From: Mesorhizobium sp. YC-39
Lineage (GTDB): Bacteria > Pseudomonadota > Alphaproteobacteria > Rhizobiales > Rhizobiaceae
Length of the DNA: 64,000 bases
Direction: 5' to 3'
Assembly (NCBI RefSeq): GCF_025753795.1
Contig: NZ_JAOWPS010000001.1
Span: 1,178,001 to 1,242,000, forward strand
The number at the start of each line of letters is the position of its first letter. The stretch's first letter is position 1. The notes beneath the pieces are model-generated. The model ran no database searches. It saw nothing but the letters and a program-made list of their open reading frames with translations, and was not told the DNA's origin. Of this stretch, positions 36,407 through 45,406 are shown piece by piece. Both the position numbers and the translations under genes were made by a program.

Positions 36407-37890
36407 AGTGTCACGGCGATGTACTTCGCCTCCATGAACTCGGCAATGCCGTGCTTCTGACCGCCTTCGCGGCCCAGTCCGCTCTGCTTGACCCCGCCAA
36501 AAGGCGCCGCGGGATCCGACATCAGGCCGCGGTTCAGAGCGATCATGCCCGACTCGATCTTCGATGCCACACGCATTCCCCTGGCCAGGTCGCGAGTATA
36601 GATGTACGCCGCGAGACCATATTCGGTGTCATTGGCCTTCGAGATCACTTCCGCCTCGCGCTCGAAGCGCATGATCGGAGCCACCGGACCAAATATCTCC
36701 TCGTGGGCCATGATGGCGTCAGGGGACACGTCGCGAAGCACCGTCGGCGGGTAAAAGTAGCCTTTGCCTTCGGCGATCGCCCCTCCGCACAGAACCTTGG
36801 CGCCACGGGCAACTGCGTCCTGGACGAGCCGATCGATCTTGTCCACCGCCTTCCTGGTGATCATCGGGCCGCATTCGGTTTCCGGGTGTGTGCCGGGGCC
36901 GACGTGGAGGGCAGCCATGCGTTTGCGCAATCCATCCGTGAAAGCATCATGGATGCCGGCCTGCACGTAAAGCCGGTTGGCGGCCGTGCAGGCTTCGCCG
37001 GCATTGCGCATCTTGGCAACCATCGCACCGTCGAGCGCTGCCTCCAGGTCGGCGTCGTCGAAGACGATGAAGGGTGCGTTGCCGCCAAGTTCCATGGAAC
37101 ACGAGACGACGTGTTTTGCGGCTTCGGCCAGGAGCATGCGGCCAATGCCGGTCGAGCCGGTGAATGACAGTTTTCGCACTCGCGGGTCGGCCAGCATGGC
37201 GGCCGTCACCGGCCCGGGCTTCGAGGTCGTCAGGACATTGACGACACCAGGCGGCACGCCGGCTTCCTCATAGAGCGCTGCAAGTGCATAGGCCGTCAGT
37301 GGCGTCTCGCTGGCGGGCTTCAGGATCACGGTGCAGCCTGCTGCGAGCGCCGGCGCGATTTTGCGTGTCGCCATGGCGGCGGGAAAATTCCATGGCGTGA
37401 TAAGCACGCAGATGCCAATAGGCTGGTAATCAACGATGATCCGGTTTGTGCCAGAGGGTGCGAGGCCGAACTCGCCGCTGATGCGGACCGCCTCCTCGGC
37501 GTTCCAGCGAAAAAACTCCGCTGCGTAAGCGACTTCGCCGCGCGCATCGCGCAGCGCCTTGCCGTTCTCCAGCGAGATCAGCGCTGCCAACGTCTCCGCT
37601 CGTTCGCCCATCAGTTCGAAGCAGCGCCGCAGGATTTCCGAACGCCTGCGTGGCGGAGTTTCGCGCCAACCGACCGCTGCCTCCGCAGCCGCGTCGACGG
37701 CGAGGGCAGCATCGGCGAGTGTGGCGTCGGGAACCGCCGCGATCACCGCCTCGGTGGATGGATCGGTCACTTCGATGACTCGGCCATCCGACGAGGGCTG
37801 CCAACGACCACCAACGTAGAGACCATGAGAAAACGTGGCGTAGTCGGACACACCTTCATCCTCGTCGAATATATCTGCGGAAATGTTCAT
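36403..37890 (-). CDS. NAD(P)-dependent aldehyde dehydrogenase (succinate-semialdehyde dehydrogenase-like)
   Basis: A 495-residue aldehyde dehydrogenase. The cofactor segment [21 protein letters not shown], the general base Glu in [16 protein letters not shown] and the catalytic Cys in [11 protein letters not shown] are all intact. C-terminal [10 protein letters not shown] and [16 protein letters not shown] match the GabD group, so a short semialdehyde is the likely substrate. It oxidises an aldehyde to the acid in the cytoplasm. Both ends overlap neighbours (4 bases with Fe-ADH, 4 with the hydrolase), which shows a tightly coupled operon. Confidence 0.9.
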   Translation of the reverse strand: MNISADIFDEDEGVSDYATFSHGLYVGGRWQPSSDGRVIEVTDPSTEAVIAAVPDATLADAALAVDAAAEAAVGWRETPPRRRSEILRRCFELMGERAETLAALISLENGKALRDARGEVAYAAEFFRWNAEEAVRISGEFGLAPSGTNRIIVDYQPIGICVLITPWNFPAAMATRKIAPALAAGCTVILKPASETPLTAYALAALYEEAGVPPGVVNVLTTSKPGPVTAAMLADPRVRKLSFTGSTGIGRMLLAEAAKHVVSCSMELGGNAPFIVFDDADLEAALDGAMVAKMRNAGEACTAANRLYVQAGIHDAFTDGLRKRMAALHVGPGTHPETECGPMITRKAVDKIDRLVQDAVARGAKVLCGGAIAEGKGYFYPPTVLRDVSPDAIMAHEEIFGPVAPIMRFEREAEVISKANDTEYGLAAYIYTRDLARGMRVASKIESGMIALNRGLMSDPAAPFGGVKQSGLGREGGQKHGIAEFMEAKYIAVTL

Positions 37891-39134
37891 TGGACGAGCT
37901 CCTGTCGCATCGCGGCTGCAGACATGTCGCCGTCGTAAGCGGCTCTGATCAGTCGTCGCATCGCGGTGAGGTCGAATGGGCGGGGATTGTTCTTGATCAG
38001 CCGGTCGATGCCGAGCGCCTGCTCGGCCGTCCAGTCGATCCTGTCCTCAGGAAGGCCAAGTTTAGCCAATGTCGGCGTGATGCCGATGGCACCAAACAGC
38101 CGGCTCACCTCTCTTATGGTGGCGTGCGCCTGCGCATCAGGTCCGCTGCTGCTCCGATCGGACAGTCCGAGGGCGGTGCCGACTTCAGCAATCTCGGGGG
38201 CTGCTGCCGCAAGATTGTATGTCATCACATAGGGCAGCATGGTGGCGACGCCGAGCCCATGCGGAGTGTGGGTGAGAGCGCCGGCCGGATACTGCACCGC
38301 ATGCGCGGCGGCCGTCCCGGCCGTGCCGAAGGCGCAACCGGCGGCCAGCGCTCCCATCATGACGTCGGCGCGCGCATTCTCGTCCGATCCGTCGCGATAT
38401 GCCTTCTCCAGACTGCGGCCCAGCAATCTGATGGCCAGAAGCGCGAAGTGATCGGTGAGGGCGCTCTTGCCGACGAAGACATGCTGTTGCGGCAAATTAG
38501 GATCGGAGCCGCGCTTGGCCGCTGTGAAGGCCTCGATTGCATGCGTCAGCGCGTCGGCACCGGCGATCGCCGTCAGGGAAGGTGGACACGTAGCCGTCAG
38601 ATCCGGGTCGCAAAGTGCCACCGCGGCGATGAGATGAGGACTCGAGATGCCCACTTTCAGCGTTCGCTCCGGATCGGATATCACGGCGACGGGGGTCACC
38701 TCTGAGCCGGTTCCAGCCGTTGTCGGCACTGCGATCACGGGGAGGGTAGGGCCTGGTACCTTGAACTCGCCATAGTAGTCCTGAAGCCGGCCGCCATGGC
38801 TAAGCAAGAGCGCGGCGCATTTCGCCATGTCCAAGCAACTGCCGCCGCCGATCCCGATCACCATGTCCGGCTTGAAATCTTTCGCCTCCGCAATGCAGTG
38901 GGCGACGCTGTCGCGAGGCACATCCGGCAGCGTTCGGTCGTAGACCAGCGTCTCCACCGCGGCGGCGCGCAAGCCAGCAATAATCTCGGCGAACTCCGTT
39001 GTCGTCGCGAAACGCTCATCGGTGCAGACAAACGCGCGCCGTCCATACCTGGTGGCAACGGCAGGCAGCACATGGCGCTGGCCTTTGCCGAACAGAATCT
39101 CGCGCGGCAGGCGCGCGGCAGCGAACAACGTCAT
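37887..39134 (-). CDS. Iron-type (group III) alcohol dehydrogenase
   Basis: A 415-residue Fe-ADH/maleylacetate reductase-fold enzyme. The NAD-binding segment is IGIGGGSCLDMAKC, followed by AVPTTAGTGSEVTPVAV. Metal-binding residues are in GADALTHAIEAF (Asp, His) and LTHTPHGLGVA (His). It interconverts an alcohol and an aldehyde, probably feeding or draining the pool used by the neighbouring aldehyde dehydrogenase. First gene of the minus-strand unit, divergent from the GntR regulator at 39294, which is its likely controller. Confidence 0.88.
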   Translation of the reverse strand: MTLFAAARLPREILFGKGQRHVLPAVATRYGRRAFVCTDERFATTTEFAEIIAGLRAAAVETLVYDRTLPDVPRDSVAHCIAEAKDFKPDMVIGIGGGSCLDMAKCAALLLSHGGRLQDYYGEFKVPGPTLPVIAVPTTAGTGSEVTPVAVISDPERTLKVGISSPHLIAAVALCDPDLTATCPPSLTAIAGADALTHAIEAFTAAKRGSDPNLPQQHVFVGKSALTDHFALLAIRLLGRSLEKAYRDGSDENARADVMMGALAAGCAFGTAGTAAAHAVQYPAGALTHTPHGLGVATMLPYVMTYNLAAAAPEIAEVGTALGLSDRSSSGPDAQAHATIREVSRLFGAIGITPTLAKLGLPEDRIDWTAEQALGIDRLIKNNPRPFDLTAMRRLIRAAYDGDMSAAAMRQELVQ

Positions 39135-39212
39135 GCACAGGATCCTTCGACGACGAATTGGGAGCTAAGAGAATGAATTTTGTTCCAGAGAAAGGCCTTC
39201 ATGCTCCGGTGC

Positions 39213-39235
39213 ATCCTTATAAAATCGTATAGGAT
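39213..39235. promoter_or_regulatory. Imperfect palindrome between Fe-ADH and GntR genes (candidate operator)
   Basis: ATCCT (39213-39217) and AGGAT (39231-39235) bracket an A+T-rich core in which TATA occurs on both sides, offset by one base. The position between divergent genes, in an otherwise GC-rich region, suggests an operator overlapping the promoter. The symmetry is modest. Confidence 0.35.
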
Positions 39236-39293
39236 ATAGTATTGAATTGCGCGGAGCATCATGCTAGTGGGTGCTTCTGTCAAGAGGCAAACC

Positions 39294-39992
39294 ATGCAGA
39301 ACCCGGACCTGACGGTTGATAATGAAGCCCGCCCGCCCGGCCGCATTCAGCGCGCCAACAGCCTCGCCGGCGACGTTTACGAGGCAATATTCGCACAACT
39401 GATGTCTTTGAGAATTGCTCCGGGATCGCGCATCACCGTCGACAATCTCGTCAAGGAATTCGATGTCTCGCATACTCCCATTCGTGAAGCGCTTGGCCGG
39501 TTGGAGGGCGAGGGCCTGGTGGTGAAGACCCACTTGATCGGCTATCGGGCCGCCCCGCAAATCACCCGCCGCCGCTTTGACGAGCTTTACGAGTTGCGCC
39601 TTCTGCTTGAACCCGCTGCCGCGGCCAAAGCCACCGCAACACTGGACGACGAGCGCCTTGCCGTGCTGCAGGCGGCGGCCGGCGTCATGGCCCGGCGGGT
39701 GGGGAAAGACGAGCGCCTGCGTTATTCGAACTTCGCCCGTCAGGATGCGATCTTCCACGACAAGATCGTGGAGTTTGCCCAGAACGAGCTCATTCGCGAG
39801 ACACTGAATCACCAGCATACCCACTTCCACATCTTCCGCCTGATGTATCACTCGCGGGTGACCGAAGAGGCGCTCGACGAGCACGAGGCGATTCTCGCCG
39901 CCTTTTCCGCGGGTGATCCGGGCGCCGCCGAAAAAGCCATGCGTGTGCACATCGAGAATTCGCGGGACCGGCTCCTGCCTGCGTTCGAGTAG
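39294..39992 (+). CDS. GntR-family regulator with FCD domain (module 2)
   Basis: A 232-residue regulator with the HTH segment YEAIFAQLMSLRIAPGSRI and SHTPIREALGRLEGEGLV, followed by an FCD domain (FDELYELRLLLEPAAA, ARQDAIFHDKI, DEHEAILAAF). Metal ligands Asp and His of FCD proteins fall in QDAIFHDK and HIENSRD-type positions. The ATG at 39294 has AAGAGG 7 bases upstream and is preferred to an ATG at 39261. Divergent from the Fe-ADH/ALDH/hydrolase unit, it is presumably the acid-responsive repressor of that unit. Confidence 0.87.
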   Translation: MQNPDLTVDNEARPPGRIQRANSLAGDVYEAIFAQLMSLRIAPGSRITVDNLVKEFDVSHTPIREALGRLEGEGLVVKTHLIGYRAAPQITRRRFDELYELRLLLEPAAAAKATATLDDERLAVLQAAAGVMARRVGKDERLRYSNFARQDAIFHDKIVEFAQNELIRETLNHQHTHFHIFRLMYHSRVTEEALDEHEAILAAFSAGDPGAAEKAMRVHIENSRDRLLPAFE

Positions 39993-40158
39993 CCATTGCG
40001 ATGTCGCTTGTCCGGGACAAGCTCGACGCGTCGCTAATCACCCAGGCCAACGCCAAGGAATATTATCTCCCCGAGTCCCCGTTCTGCACCGATTTCGATC
40101 CCCTAGAAGGCGAGACGCGAAGTGCGCCTTGCCCCGTCACAAACCGAGAGGAAGAGCC

Positions 40159-40752
40159 ATGCCAGGTAAAAAGATCCTGATGCTGACCGGTGAATTCACC
40201 GAGGAATATGAAATCTTCGTCTACCAGCAGGCAATGGAAGCGGTGGGGCACACCGTTCATGTTGTGTGCCCCGACAAGAGCGCCGGAGACATGATTAAAA
40301 CATCGCTGCACGATTTTGAGGGCGATCAGACCTACACCGAAAAGCCCGGTCACAATGCGCTGATCAACAAAACCTTTTCCGACGCTGAGAAGCAGCTGAG
40401 CCAATACGACGCTGTCTACTGCGCAGGTGGCCGTGGCCCCGAATACATCCGCACCGACAAGCGCGTGCAAGCGATGGTGCGTCATTTCCACGACACCAAG
40501 AAGCCGATCTTCACGATCTGCCATGGCGTCCAGATTCTAATTGCAGTCGACGGCGTCGTCCGCGGCAAGAAGGTGGCTGCGCTGGCGGCTTGCGAGCCGG
40601 AGGTGACGCTTGCTGGCGGCACTTACATCGATCTATCTCCCACCGATGCCTATGTGGATGGGACGATGGTTTCGGCCAAAGGTTGGACGGCGCTTGCGGC
40701 GTTCATTCGCGAATGCCTGAAGGTGCTGGGAACGGAAATTCGCCACGCTTGA
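40159..40752 (+). CDS. DJ-1/PfpI-family protein
   Basis: A 197-residue class I glutamine-amidotransferase-like protein. The conserved Glu lies near residue 14-17 in LTGEFTEEYE and the nucleophile Cys in the elbow IFTICHGVQIL near 121. A YCAGGRGPEYI segment forms the adjacent loop. The family includes deglycases, glyoxalases, chaperones and hydrolases of reactive carbonyls; a carbonyl-protection role beside aldehyde-forming catabolism would fit but is inference. GAGGAAGAG precedes the ATG at 40159. It follows the GntR gene by 166 bases and ends at a strong hairpin. Confidence 0.85.
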   Translation: MPGKKILMLTGEFTEEYEIFVYQQAMEAVGHTVHVVCPDKSAGDMIKTSLHDFEGDQTYTEKPGHNALINKTFSDAEKQLSQYDAVYCAGGRGPEYIRTDKRVQAMVRHFHDTKKPIFTICHGVQILIAVDGVVRGKKVAALAACEPEVTLAGGTYIDLSPTDAYVDGTMVSAKGWTALAAFIRECLKVLGTEIRHA

Positions 40753-40763
40753 ACCTTTTGCCT

Positions 40764-40789
40764 CGACGCATCCCTGAGGGGATGCGTCG
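40764..40789 (+). terminator. Hairpin terminator after the PfpI gene
   Basis: CGACGCATCCC (40764-40774) pairs perfectly with GGGATGCGTCG (40779-40789) around TGAG. It is 12 bases after the stop codon and lies between convergent genes, so it may serve both strands. No T-tract. Confidence 0.7.
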
Positions 40790-40852
40790 GTTCCCTCAAC
40801 AGCGCGTCGATTTCCGCGATTCATCAAGTCCCGATCGGCGACCGTTGCGCTG

Positions 40853-41749
40853 TCATGAATCCGCTGGGCGCGTTCGCCAATCATGTTCCTGCCTGAACCC
40901 CAGGACCTCGCGCAGTTTTCGATTTGAGATTGGCCCCTCGAACACATCCATGGAGCGCGTAATTGGCGTGCCGGGCGCATGCTTCTTGAGAAACTCTGCC
41001 GTTGGCGTGTCGGCAACGATGTTGTCGTTGACGGCGTTGAAGATCTGGAACCCCAAACCGTCCCTCTCGATGCACAGATGCACGATCTGACCGAGATCGC
41101 GCGCGTCCATATATGTCCAGCCGTCGCGCCGCCGTTTTGAGGCGTCCGCCAGGAACTCCGGAAACCTGATGTAGTCCTGCGGTTCGACAACGCCGCCGAT
41201 CCTCAGAGTGTAGATATCGCTTCCCGTGCGGGAAGCGAAGGAACGCGCTATCTTCTCGCCTAGGACTTTGGAAAGGCCATAGCTGTCGGTCGGATCGGTA
41301 TCGTAGTCCTCCTCCACTGGAAATGACGTGAAGTTGCGTTCGCCTTCGGCAAAGCACACGCCATAGACCGTTTCGCTGGAAGCCGTGACGATCTTGCGGA
41401 TGCCGAGTTTGGTGGCGGCCTCGATCACATTGTAGGTCGACTGCACATTGGCGGCGAACATGGCGTTGTCCGGCCGCAGGAATATCCGCGGAAGGGCCGC
41501 GAAATGAACCACGGCGTCGACCGGGCCGCGGCCCTTTCCGCCGAAATATTCGTTGAATCCGAAATGCAGCGTCAGCGCATTGTAGGTCTCGCCGGCATCC
41601 GCAAGGTTGGTGATGACAGTGTCCACACCGGGCATATCGAGAGGCGTCAGGTCGAGGTTCAAAACCCGATGCCCGCGTTCGAGCAGGTAGGGTATGACGT
41701 GGCGGCCGATCTTGCCGCTGCCACCAGTGAAGACGATCCGCTTGCCCAT
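40853..41749 (-). CDS. NAD-dependent extended short-chain dehydrogenase/epimerase
   Basis: A 298-residue extended SDR. The Rossmann motif is FTGGSGKIGRH near 7-17, the active-site Ser/Thr segment TASSETVYG near 122-130, and the catalytic pair is in SYGLSK (Tyr-x-x-x-Lys). The family holds sugar epimerases, dehydratases and uronate dehydrogenases. The gene sits 86 bases after enolase-superfamily gene E on the same strand. In Agrobacterium, uronate dehydrogenase is genetically linked to a galactarolactone cycloisomerase of the enolase superfamily. A uronate or aldose dehydrogenase role is therefore a reasonable hypothesis, not a sequence-based assignment. Confidence 0.78.
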   Translation of the reverse strand: MGKRIVFTGGSGKIGRHVIPYLLERGHRVLNLDLTPLDMPGVDTVITNLADAGETYNALTLHFGFNEYFGGKGRGPVDAVVHFAALPRIFLRPDNAMFAANVQSTYNVIEAATKLGIRKIVTASSETVYGVCFAEGERNFTSFPVEEDYDTDPTDSYGLSKVLGEKIARSFASRTGSDIYTLRIGGVVEPQDYIRFPEFLADASKRRRDGWTYMDARDLGQIVHLCIERDGLGFQIFNAVNDNIVADTPTAEFLKKHAPGTPITRSMDVFEGPISNRKLREVLGFRQEHDWRTRPADS

Positions 41750-41835
41750 GGTTTCCTCCCAACGGCCTTATGCGTCGAGCGGCAGAAACTTCGCCAAAAG
41801 GCATTTCCGCCCAGCGCACGCTATCCGGTCATCCG

Positions 41836-42993
41836 CTATTCAAAGATGCCGAAACCAGGCACGGCGTGTTTGTGCACGCCGTCCATGTTGAGCTCGACGC
41901 CGATGCCTGGCGTGTCGGGTACGACGACGTGGCCATCCTGGACGATCGATCTGGCGCCATTCGGCAGGCGCACATAACCATCCCACGCGTCCCGCTCTTC
42001 GAGGGCGTGCCACTCCAGCACGAGGAAGTTCGGAACGCTCGCGCAGACATGGCATGTTGCCATCGTGCCGAGCGGTGTCGACACAAGATGCGGTGCGAAT
42101 GGCACATAATAAATTTCAGCGAGATTCGCGATCTTGCGGCTTTCCGCGAGGCCGCCGCATTTCGGTACGTCGGGCATGATGACGTCGGCGCCATAATTCT
42201 GCAACAACTCGCGGAAACCCCAGCGCAGGTAAAGGTTTTCACCAACGCAGATCGGCGTCTTGGTCCGCATGCGGATCTGTTTCAGGGCCTCGACGTTCTC
42301 AGCCGGAATAGGCTCTTCCAGCCATAGAAGATTGAACCGCTCCATCTCCGACGCTATGCGGCTGGCGCTGAGCACGTCATAGCGCGCGTGCAGGTCGATG
42401 CAGAGATCGACGTCCGGACCGATCGCGTCACGCACCGTCGCAACGCGCTCGACCATGGAGCGTAACTCCGCGCCGTTGATGGTGTGGTTCACTGCATCGA
42501 ACTTTGCCGGATGGCGCAGATTGTCGATGTCGAATTTCACCGCCGTGAAGCCCTCGGCCACCATACGGCGGGCACGCGCCGCGCACCCCTGCGGCGATCC
42601 CGATTCGTCATCGCCGTCGCCGCAATCGGCGTAAAGCCTTATCCGGTCGCGAAACTTGCCGCCGAACATGCGATAGAGCGGCTGCCCAGCGGCTTTCGCC
42701 GCTACATCCCACAGCGCCATTTCAAGCCCGGTCAGCGCGATCAGAAAGACGCCAGCCTGCGCACCGGAAAACACATGGTCGCGGCGGATCTTGTCCCAGC
42801 AATATTCGACGTTGCGGGGATCCTGTCCGATGAGTTCCGACTTCAATTCCGAAATAAGGCCGACGATCGCGGCCGCGCCCGCGTCGGGATTTGCCTCCCC
42901 ATAGCCCGAGATGCCGGCGTCGGTATCGATACGGATCAGGGTCGCCTTGCCGTGGTAGGCAACGACCGCCGTCTTGATGTCCACGATCTTCAT
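41836..42993 (-). CDS. Enolase-superfamily sugar-acid enzyme E
   Basis: A 385-residue mandelate racemase-group enzyme. Strand 2 has AVKFDIDN, the Mg2+ ligands are in CIDLHARYD (Asp), WLEEPIP (Glu) and CVGENLYLRWG (Glu), and the acid/base pair lies in IMPDVPKCGG (Asp) and FAPHLVSTPLG (His). The frame is intact, so the protein is probably active as dehydratase, epimerase or lactone cycloisomerase on an acid sugar. It is divergent from an aldo/keto reductase and has a CTTGT-N3-AYRAG site about 60 bases upstream, shared with that gene and with the GntR at 44354, so one regulator probably controls all three. Confidence 0.85.
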   Translation of the reverse strand: MKIVDIKTAVVAYHGKATLIRIDTDAGISGYGEANPDAGAAAIVGLISELKSELIGQDPRNVEYCWDKIRRDHVFSGAQAGVFLIALTGLEMALWDVAAKAAGQPLYRMFGGKFRDRIRLYADCGDGDDESGSPQGCAARARRMVAEGFTAVKFDIDNLRHPAKFDAVNHTINGAELRSMVERVATVRDAIGPDVDLCIDLHARYDVLSASRIASEMERFNLLWLEEPIPAENVEALKQIRMRTKTPICVGENLYLRWGFRELLQNYGADVIMPDVPKCGGLAESRKIANLAEIYYVPFAPHLVSTPLGTMATCHVCASVPNFLVLEWHALEERDAWDGYVRLPNGARSIVQDGHVVVPDTPGIGVELNMDGVHKHAVPGFGIFE

Positions 42994-43053
42994 CGAACCC
43001 TCCCCTTGATGGCCCGCGACGCCTTCAAATTCACGGCCTCACGCTTGAATAAA

Positions 43054-43214
43054 CTTGTCCAATAAGCATACAAGATAAGAGCACGAAGCGTAAACCCCCT
43101 TAACGTGATTTTGCGTGAATGCCGCCTTGAAATTACAGATACCATTGAATCAACTGGGGAATTCGCATTCTCACTCAACCGGCACAAATAGCCAGAGCCT
43201 ACTTGTTAGACGAG
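43054..43214. promoter_or_regulatory. Two GntR-type operator sites between enzyme E and the aldo/keto reductase
   Basis: CTTGTCCAATAAG at 43054-43066 and CTTGTTAGACGAG at 43202-43214 both fit CTTGT-N3-AYRAG, an imperfect 13-bp palindrome. The first extends to ACTTGTCCAATAAGCATACA, which matches 17 of 20 positions of the sequence in front of the GntR gene at 45061-45080. Each is followed within a few bases by ATAAGC-N-TA. The sites lie upstream of genes on opposite strands, as expected for one regulator governing both. No other gene is in this 290-base gap. Confidence 0.65.
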
Positions 43215-43283
43215 TATATAAGCGTATAAATTGTATGCCAGCAGGGCGCCAGCCCGTACATGCCGCCAATCAGGAGGAAGAGG

Positions 43284-44270
43284 ATGCAACAGCGACAGTT
43301 AGGATCGTCGCCGGTCAAGGTATCGGAGATCGGTCTGGGGACTTGGGGTATGTCCGGCGCCTTTTGGGGCGCGGCCGACGACGAGGAATCGATCCGGGTG
43401 ATCAGACGCGCCCTGGAGCTTGGCATCACGCTGATCGACACGGCGGAAGCCTATGGGCATGGCCACGCCGAGGAAGTCGTCGGCAAGGCGTTGGCCGGCA
43501 GCCGCGACAAGGCGGTCATTGCGACCAAGGTTGCGCCAAACCATCTCGAACCCGCGGCGATAGAGGCGGCGCTCGACGGTTCGCTGAAGCGGATGCAAAC
43601 GGACTATGTCGACGTCTATTTTGTCCACTGGCCGAACTCGGATTTTCCGATCGGCCCGACTATGGAGATGATGGAGCGGTTGCGGTCGTCAGGCCGCATC
43701 AAGGCGGTCGGCGTTTCGAATTTCAGCACCGCCGACATGGACAGCGCTCGCCAGCATGGCGTCATCGACGTGCTCCAACCGCCTTACAACATGCTGTGGC
43801 GCGAGGTTGAGGCTGAGACTCTGCCCTATTGCCGCAAGCATAATATCGGCGTGATGCCCTATAGCGGTCTCGCCCAAGGCTTGCTCACGGGGCTGCTGTC
43901 GCCGGACACCAAATTCGTCGAAGGCGATGAGCGCCGCACCACCGTTCTGTTCCAGCCGGGCACCTACGAGCGCGCGGTTAACGCCGTCGACACCCTCAAG
44001 CCGATTGCGGCGCGCTACGGCAAGACGGTTCCGCAGCTTGCGATCCAGTGGCTTACCAGCAGGCCTGGCGTCAGCTCGCCGCTGGTCGGCGCGCGCACAG
44101 TCAAGGAACTGGAGGAAAACGTCGAGAGCGTTGGCTGGACGATTTCAGACGCGGACATCGCGGCCATAGACAAGATCACCGCACCGGTCTGGGCGGAAAT
44201 CAAGGACAAGGGCGACATGTTCGGTTTCCGCGCGCGCCAGCGTCAGGAACAGCAAGCGAAAAGCGCCTGA
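43284..44270 (+). CDS. Aldo/keto reductase
   Basis: A 328-residue (alpha/beta)8 NADPH-dependent reductase. The catalytic tetrad is readable: Asp and Tyr in LIDTAEAYGHG, Lys in IATKVAP and His in VYFVHWPNSD. C-terminal SSPLVGARTVKELEENV is the cofactor-binding end. It reduces an aldehyde or ketose (or oxidises a sugar) in the cytoplasm. AGGAGGAAGAGG directly precedes the ATG at 43284, so this start is firm. Divergent from enzyme E, with a shared operator motif; it ends 84 bases from the convergent GntR gene. Confidence 0.9.
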   Translation: MQQRQLGSSPVKVSEIGLGTWGMSGAFWGAADDEESIRVIRRALELGITLIDTAEAYGHGHAEEVVGKALAGSRDKAVIATKVAPNHLEPAAIEAALDGSLKRMQTDYVDVYFVHWPNSDFPIGPTMEMMERLRSSGRIKAVGVSNFSTADMDSARQHGVIDVLQPPYNMLWREVEAETLPYCRKHNIGVMPYSGLAQGLLTGLLSPDTKFVEGDERRTTVLFQPGTYERAVNAVDTLKPIAARYGKTVPQLAIQWLTSRPGVSSPLVGARTVKELEENVESVGWTISDADIAAIDKITAPVWAEIKDKGDMFGFRARQRQEQQAKSA

Positions 44271-44353
44271 TATCGGCCGCGTCCTCCCGGCGCGCAGCGG
44301 CGCGGCCAGCCGATTGCTGGCTGCGCCGCTCGGGAGCATCGGCTGGCGATTTC

Positions 44354-45058
44354 TTATGGAGGCAGGCCAACAGCGGTGGTGATCTTCAGATGCCGGCGCA
44401 TCGCCTCTTCCGCCCGTTTTGCATCGCGCGCCAGGAGCGCCTCGTAGATCGCCCTATGCATCTCAGTCGCGGAGGGCAAGGCATGAGGCATCTGGTTGCT
44501 GATGCGTCTGCTCGCCATCTGCCACCACCGGGACGAGTACATGAAGCGGTCGAGGATCCTGTTCTGGGCCGCCCGGCAAATCTCCATGTGGAAATCCAGG
44601 TCGAGCTTCAGATAGGCGTCCGCATTGTCCTCGCTGGCGGACATCGCCGCCAGCAGAGTGCCAAGACGCTCAAGATTCTCCTTGGTCATGTGCTTGGCCG
44701 CGATGGCGGCGATGGCAGGCTCGATGATTATCCGCGTCGCGTGAGCCTCTGCCAATATCTCGCGCATCTGCTCGGGTGGCAGCCAGTCAATGAGCAATGG
44801 GCTGAGATAGTCCCATTCTTCGGCCGGACGCAGCACCACGCGCCGTCCCTGCGCGATCTCGATCATGTCGAGAGACGCCAGGATCTTCAGCGCTTCCCGC
44901 GCCACCGCGCGCGAAACCCCGAACTCCTGAAGGATCTGCTGCTCCGACGGTCCTTGGCCGCCGGTGACACCGCTGCTGGCGATGCGACGTGCTAGCACGC
45001 CCGCCACTTGCCTGGGCAAAGTTTGAAGCTTGACCTCCATGGCATCCATCATTAACAT
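44354..45058 (-). CDS. GntR-family regulator with FCD domain (module 3)
   Basis: A 234-residue regulator. HTH: QVAGVLARRIASSG and SEQQILQEFGVSRAVAREALKILASLDMIE, then an FCD domain (ILAEAHATRIIIEPAIAAIAA, LDLDFHMEICRAAQN) with typical His/Asp metal positions. The first Met is at 45058, but in-frame ATGs at 45049, 45052-region and 45040 are alternatives, and the ribosome site is weak. It faces the second ABC importer and has its CTTGT-N3-AYRAG site directly upstream. The same site lies before the aldo/keto reductase and enzyme E genes, indicating a regulon of at least three units with autoregulation. Confidence 0.87.
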   Translation of the reverse strand: MLMMDAMEVKLQTLPRQVAGVLARRIASSGVTGGQGPSEQQILQEFGVSRAVAREALKILASLDMIEIAQGRRVVLRPAEEWDYLSPLLIDWLPPEQMREILAEAHATRIIIEPAIAAIAAKHMTKENLERLGTLLAAMSASEDNADAYLKLDLDFHMEICRAAQNRILDRFMYSSRWWQMASRRISNQMPHALPSATEMHRAIYEALLARDAKRAEEAMRRHLKITTAVGLPP

Positions 45059-45061
45059 CCA

Positions 45062-45134
45062 CTTGTCCGATAAGCTTATAGGCTGATAGCTAGATATGCA
45101 GTCAACTTATCCCATAGTGCTCACTAGCCTATAA
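45062..45134. promoter_or_regulatory. Operator cluster between the GntR gene and ABC module 3
   Basis: CTTGTCCGATAAG (45062-45074) and the related CTTATCCCATAG (45106-45117) lie next to a perfect 9-bp inverted pair, TTATAGGCT (45076-45084) and AGCCTATAA (45126-45134). The first site is almost identical to the one at 43054. The cluster lies just upstream of the GntR gene and 270 bases before the binding-protein gene, as expected of autoregulatory operators. Confidence 0.65.
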
Positions 45135-45160
45135 CTCGGCCTGCGTGAAGGGAGGATCGA

Positions 45161-45292
45161 ATGGCGGGGGTCCAACCGTCACATCCCCGGCTTCGGTCGT
45201 CCGAGATCGATATGCTTCGCAGACGCGCGAGGCGCGTTGGAACAAAGGTGCCTAATCGCCCGGCAGGCTCGCAAGGGTCGTTCGGGGAGTAA
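45161..45292 (+). CDS. Candidate 43-aa leader ORF upstream of ABC module 3
   Basis: ATG at 45161 has GGGAGGA 4-5 bases upstream, a better ribosome site than many real genes here, and opens a 43-codon frame ending TAA at 45292. The product is arginine-rich (MLRRRARRVG in the middle), has no signal peptide and no recognised domain. It lies in the 348-base gap before the binding-protein gene. It could be a translated leader or chance; codon use is not clearly coding. The rest of this gap (45293-45406) shows nothing else. Confidence 0.25.
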   Translation: MAGVQPSHPRLRSSEIDMLRRRARRVGTKVPNRPAGSQGSFGE

Positions 45293-45406
45293 TCCAGGCA
45301 GTCTCGCTGCGGGAGGAGCAAGCCGCCGCGGATTTGCCAGAAAGGTTGGAAGTCATCGGCCGGCCCTCGGAAGGGCTGACCAGTCGCAAACAAGGAGGAG
45401 ATTGTG

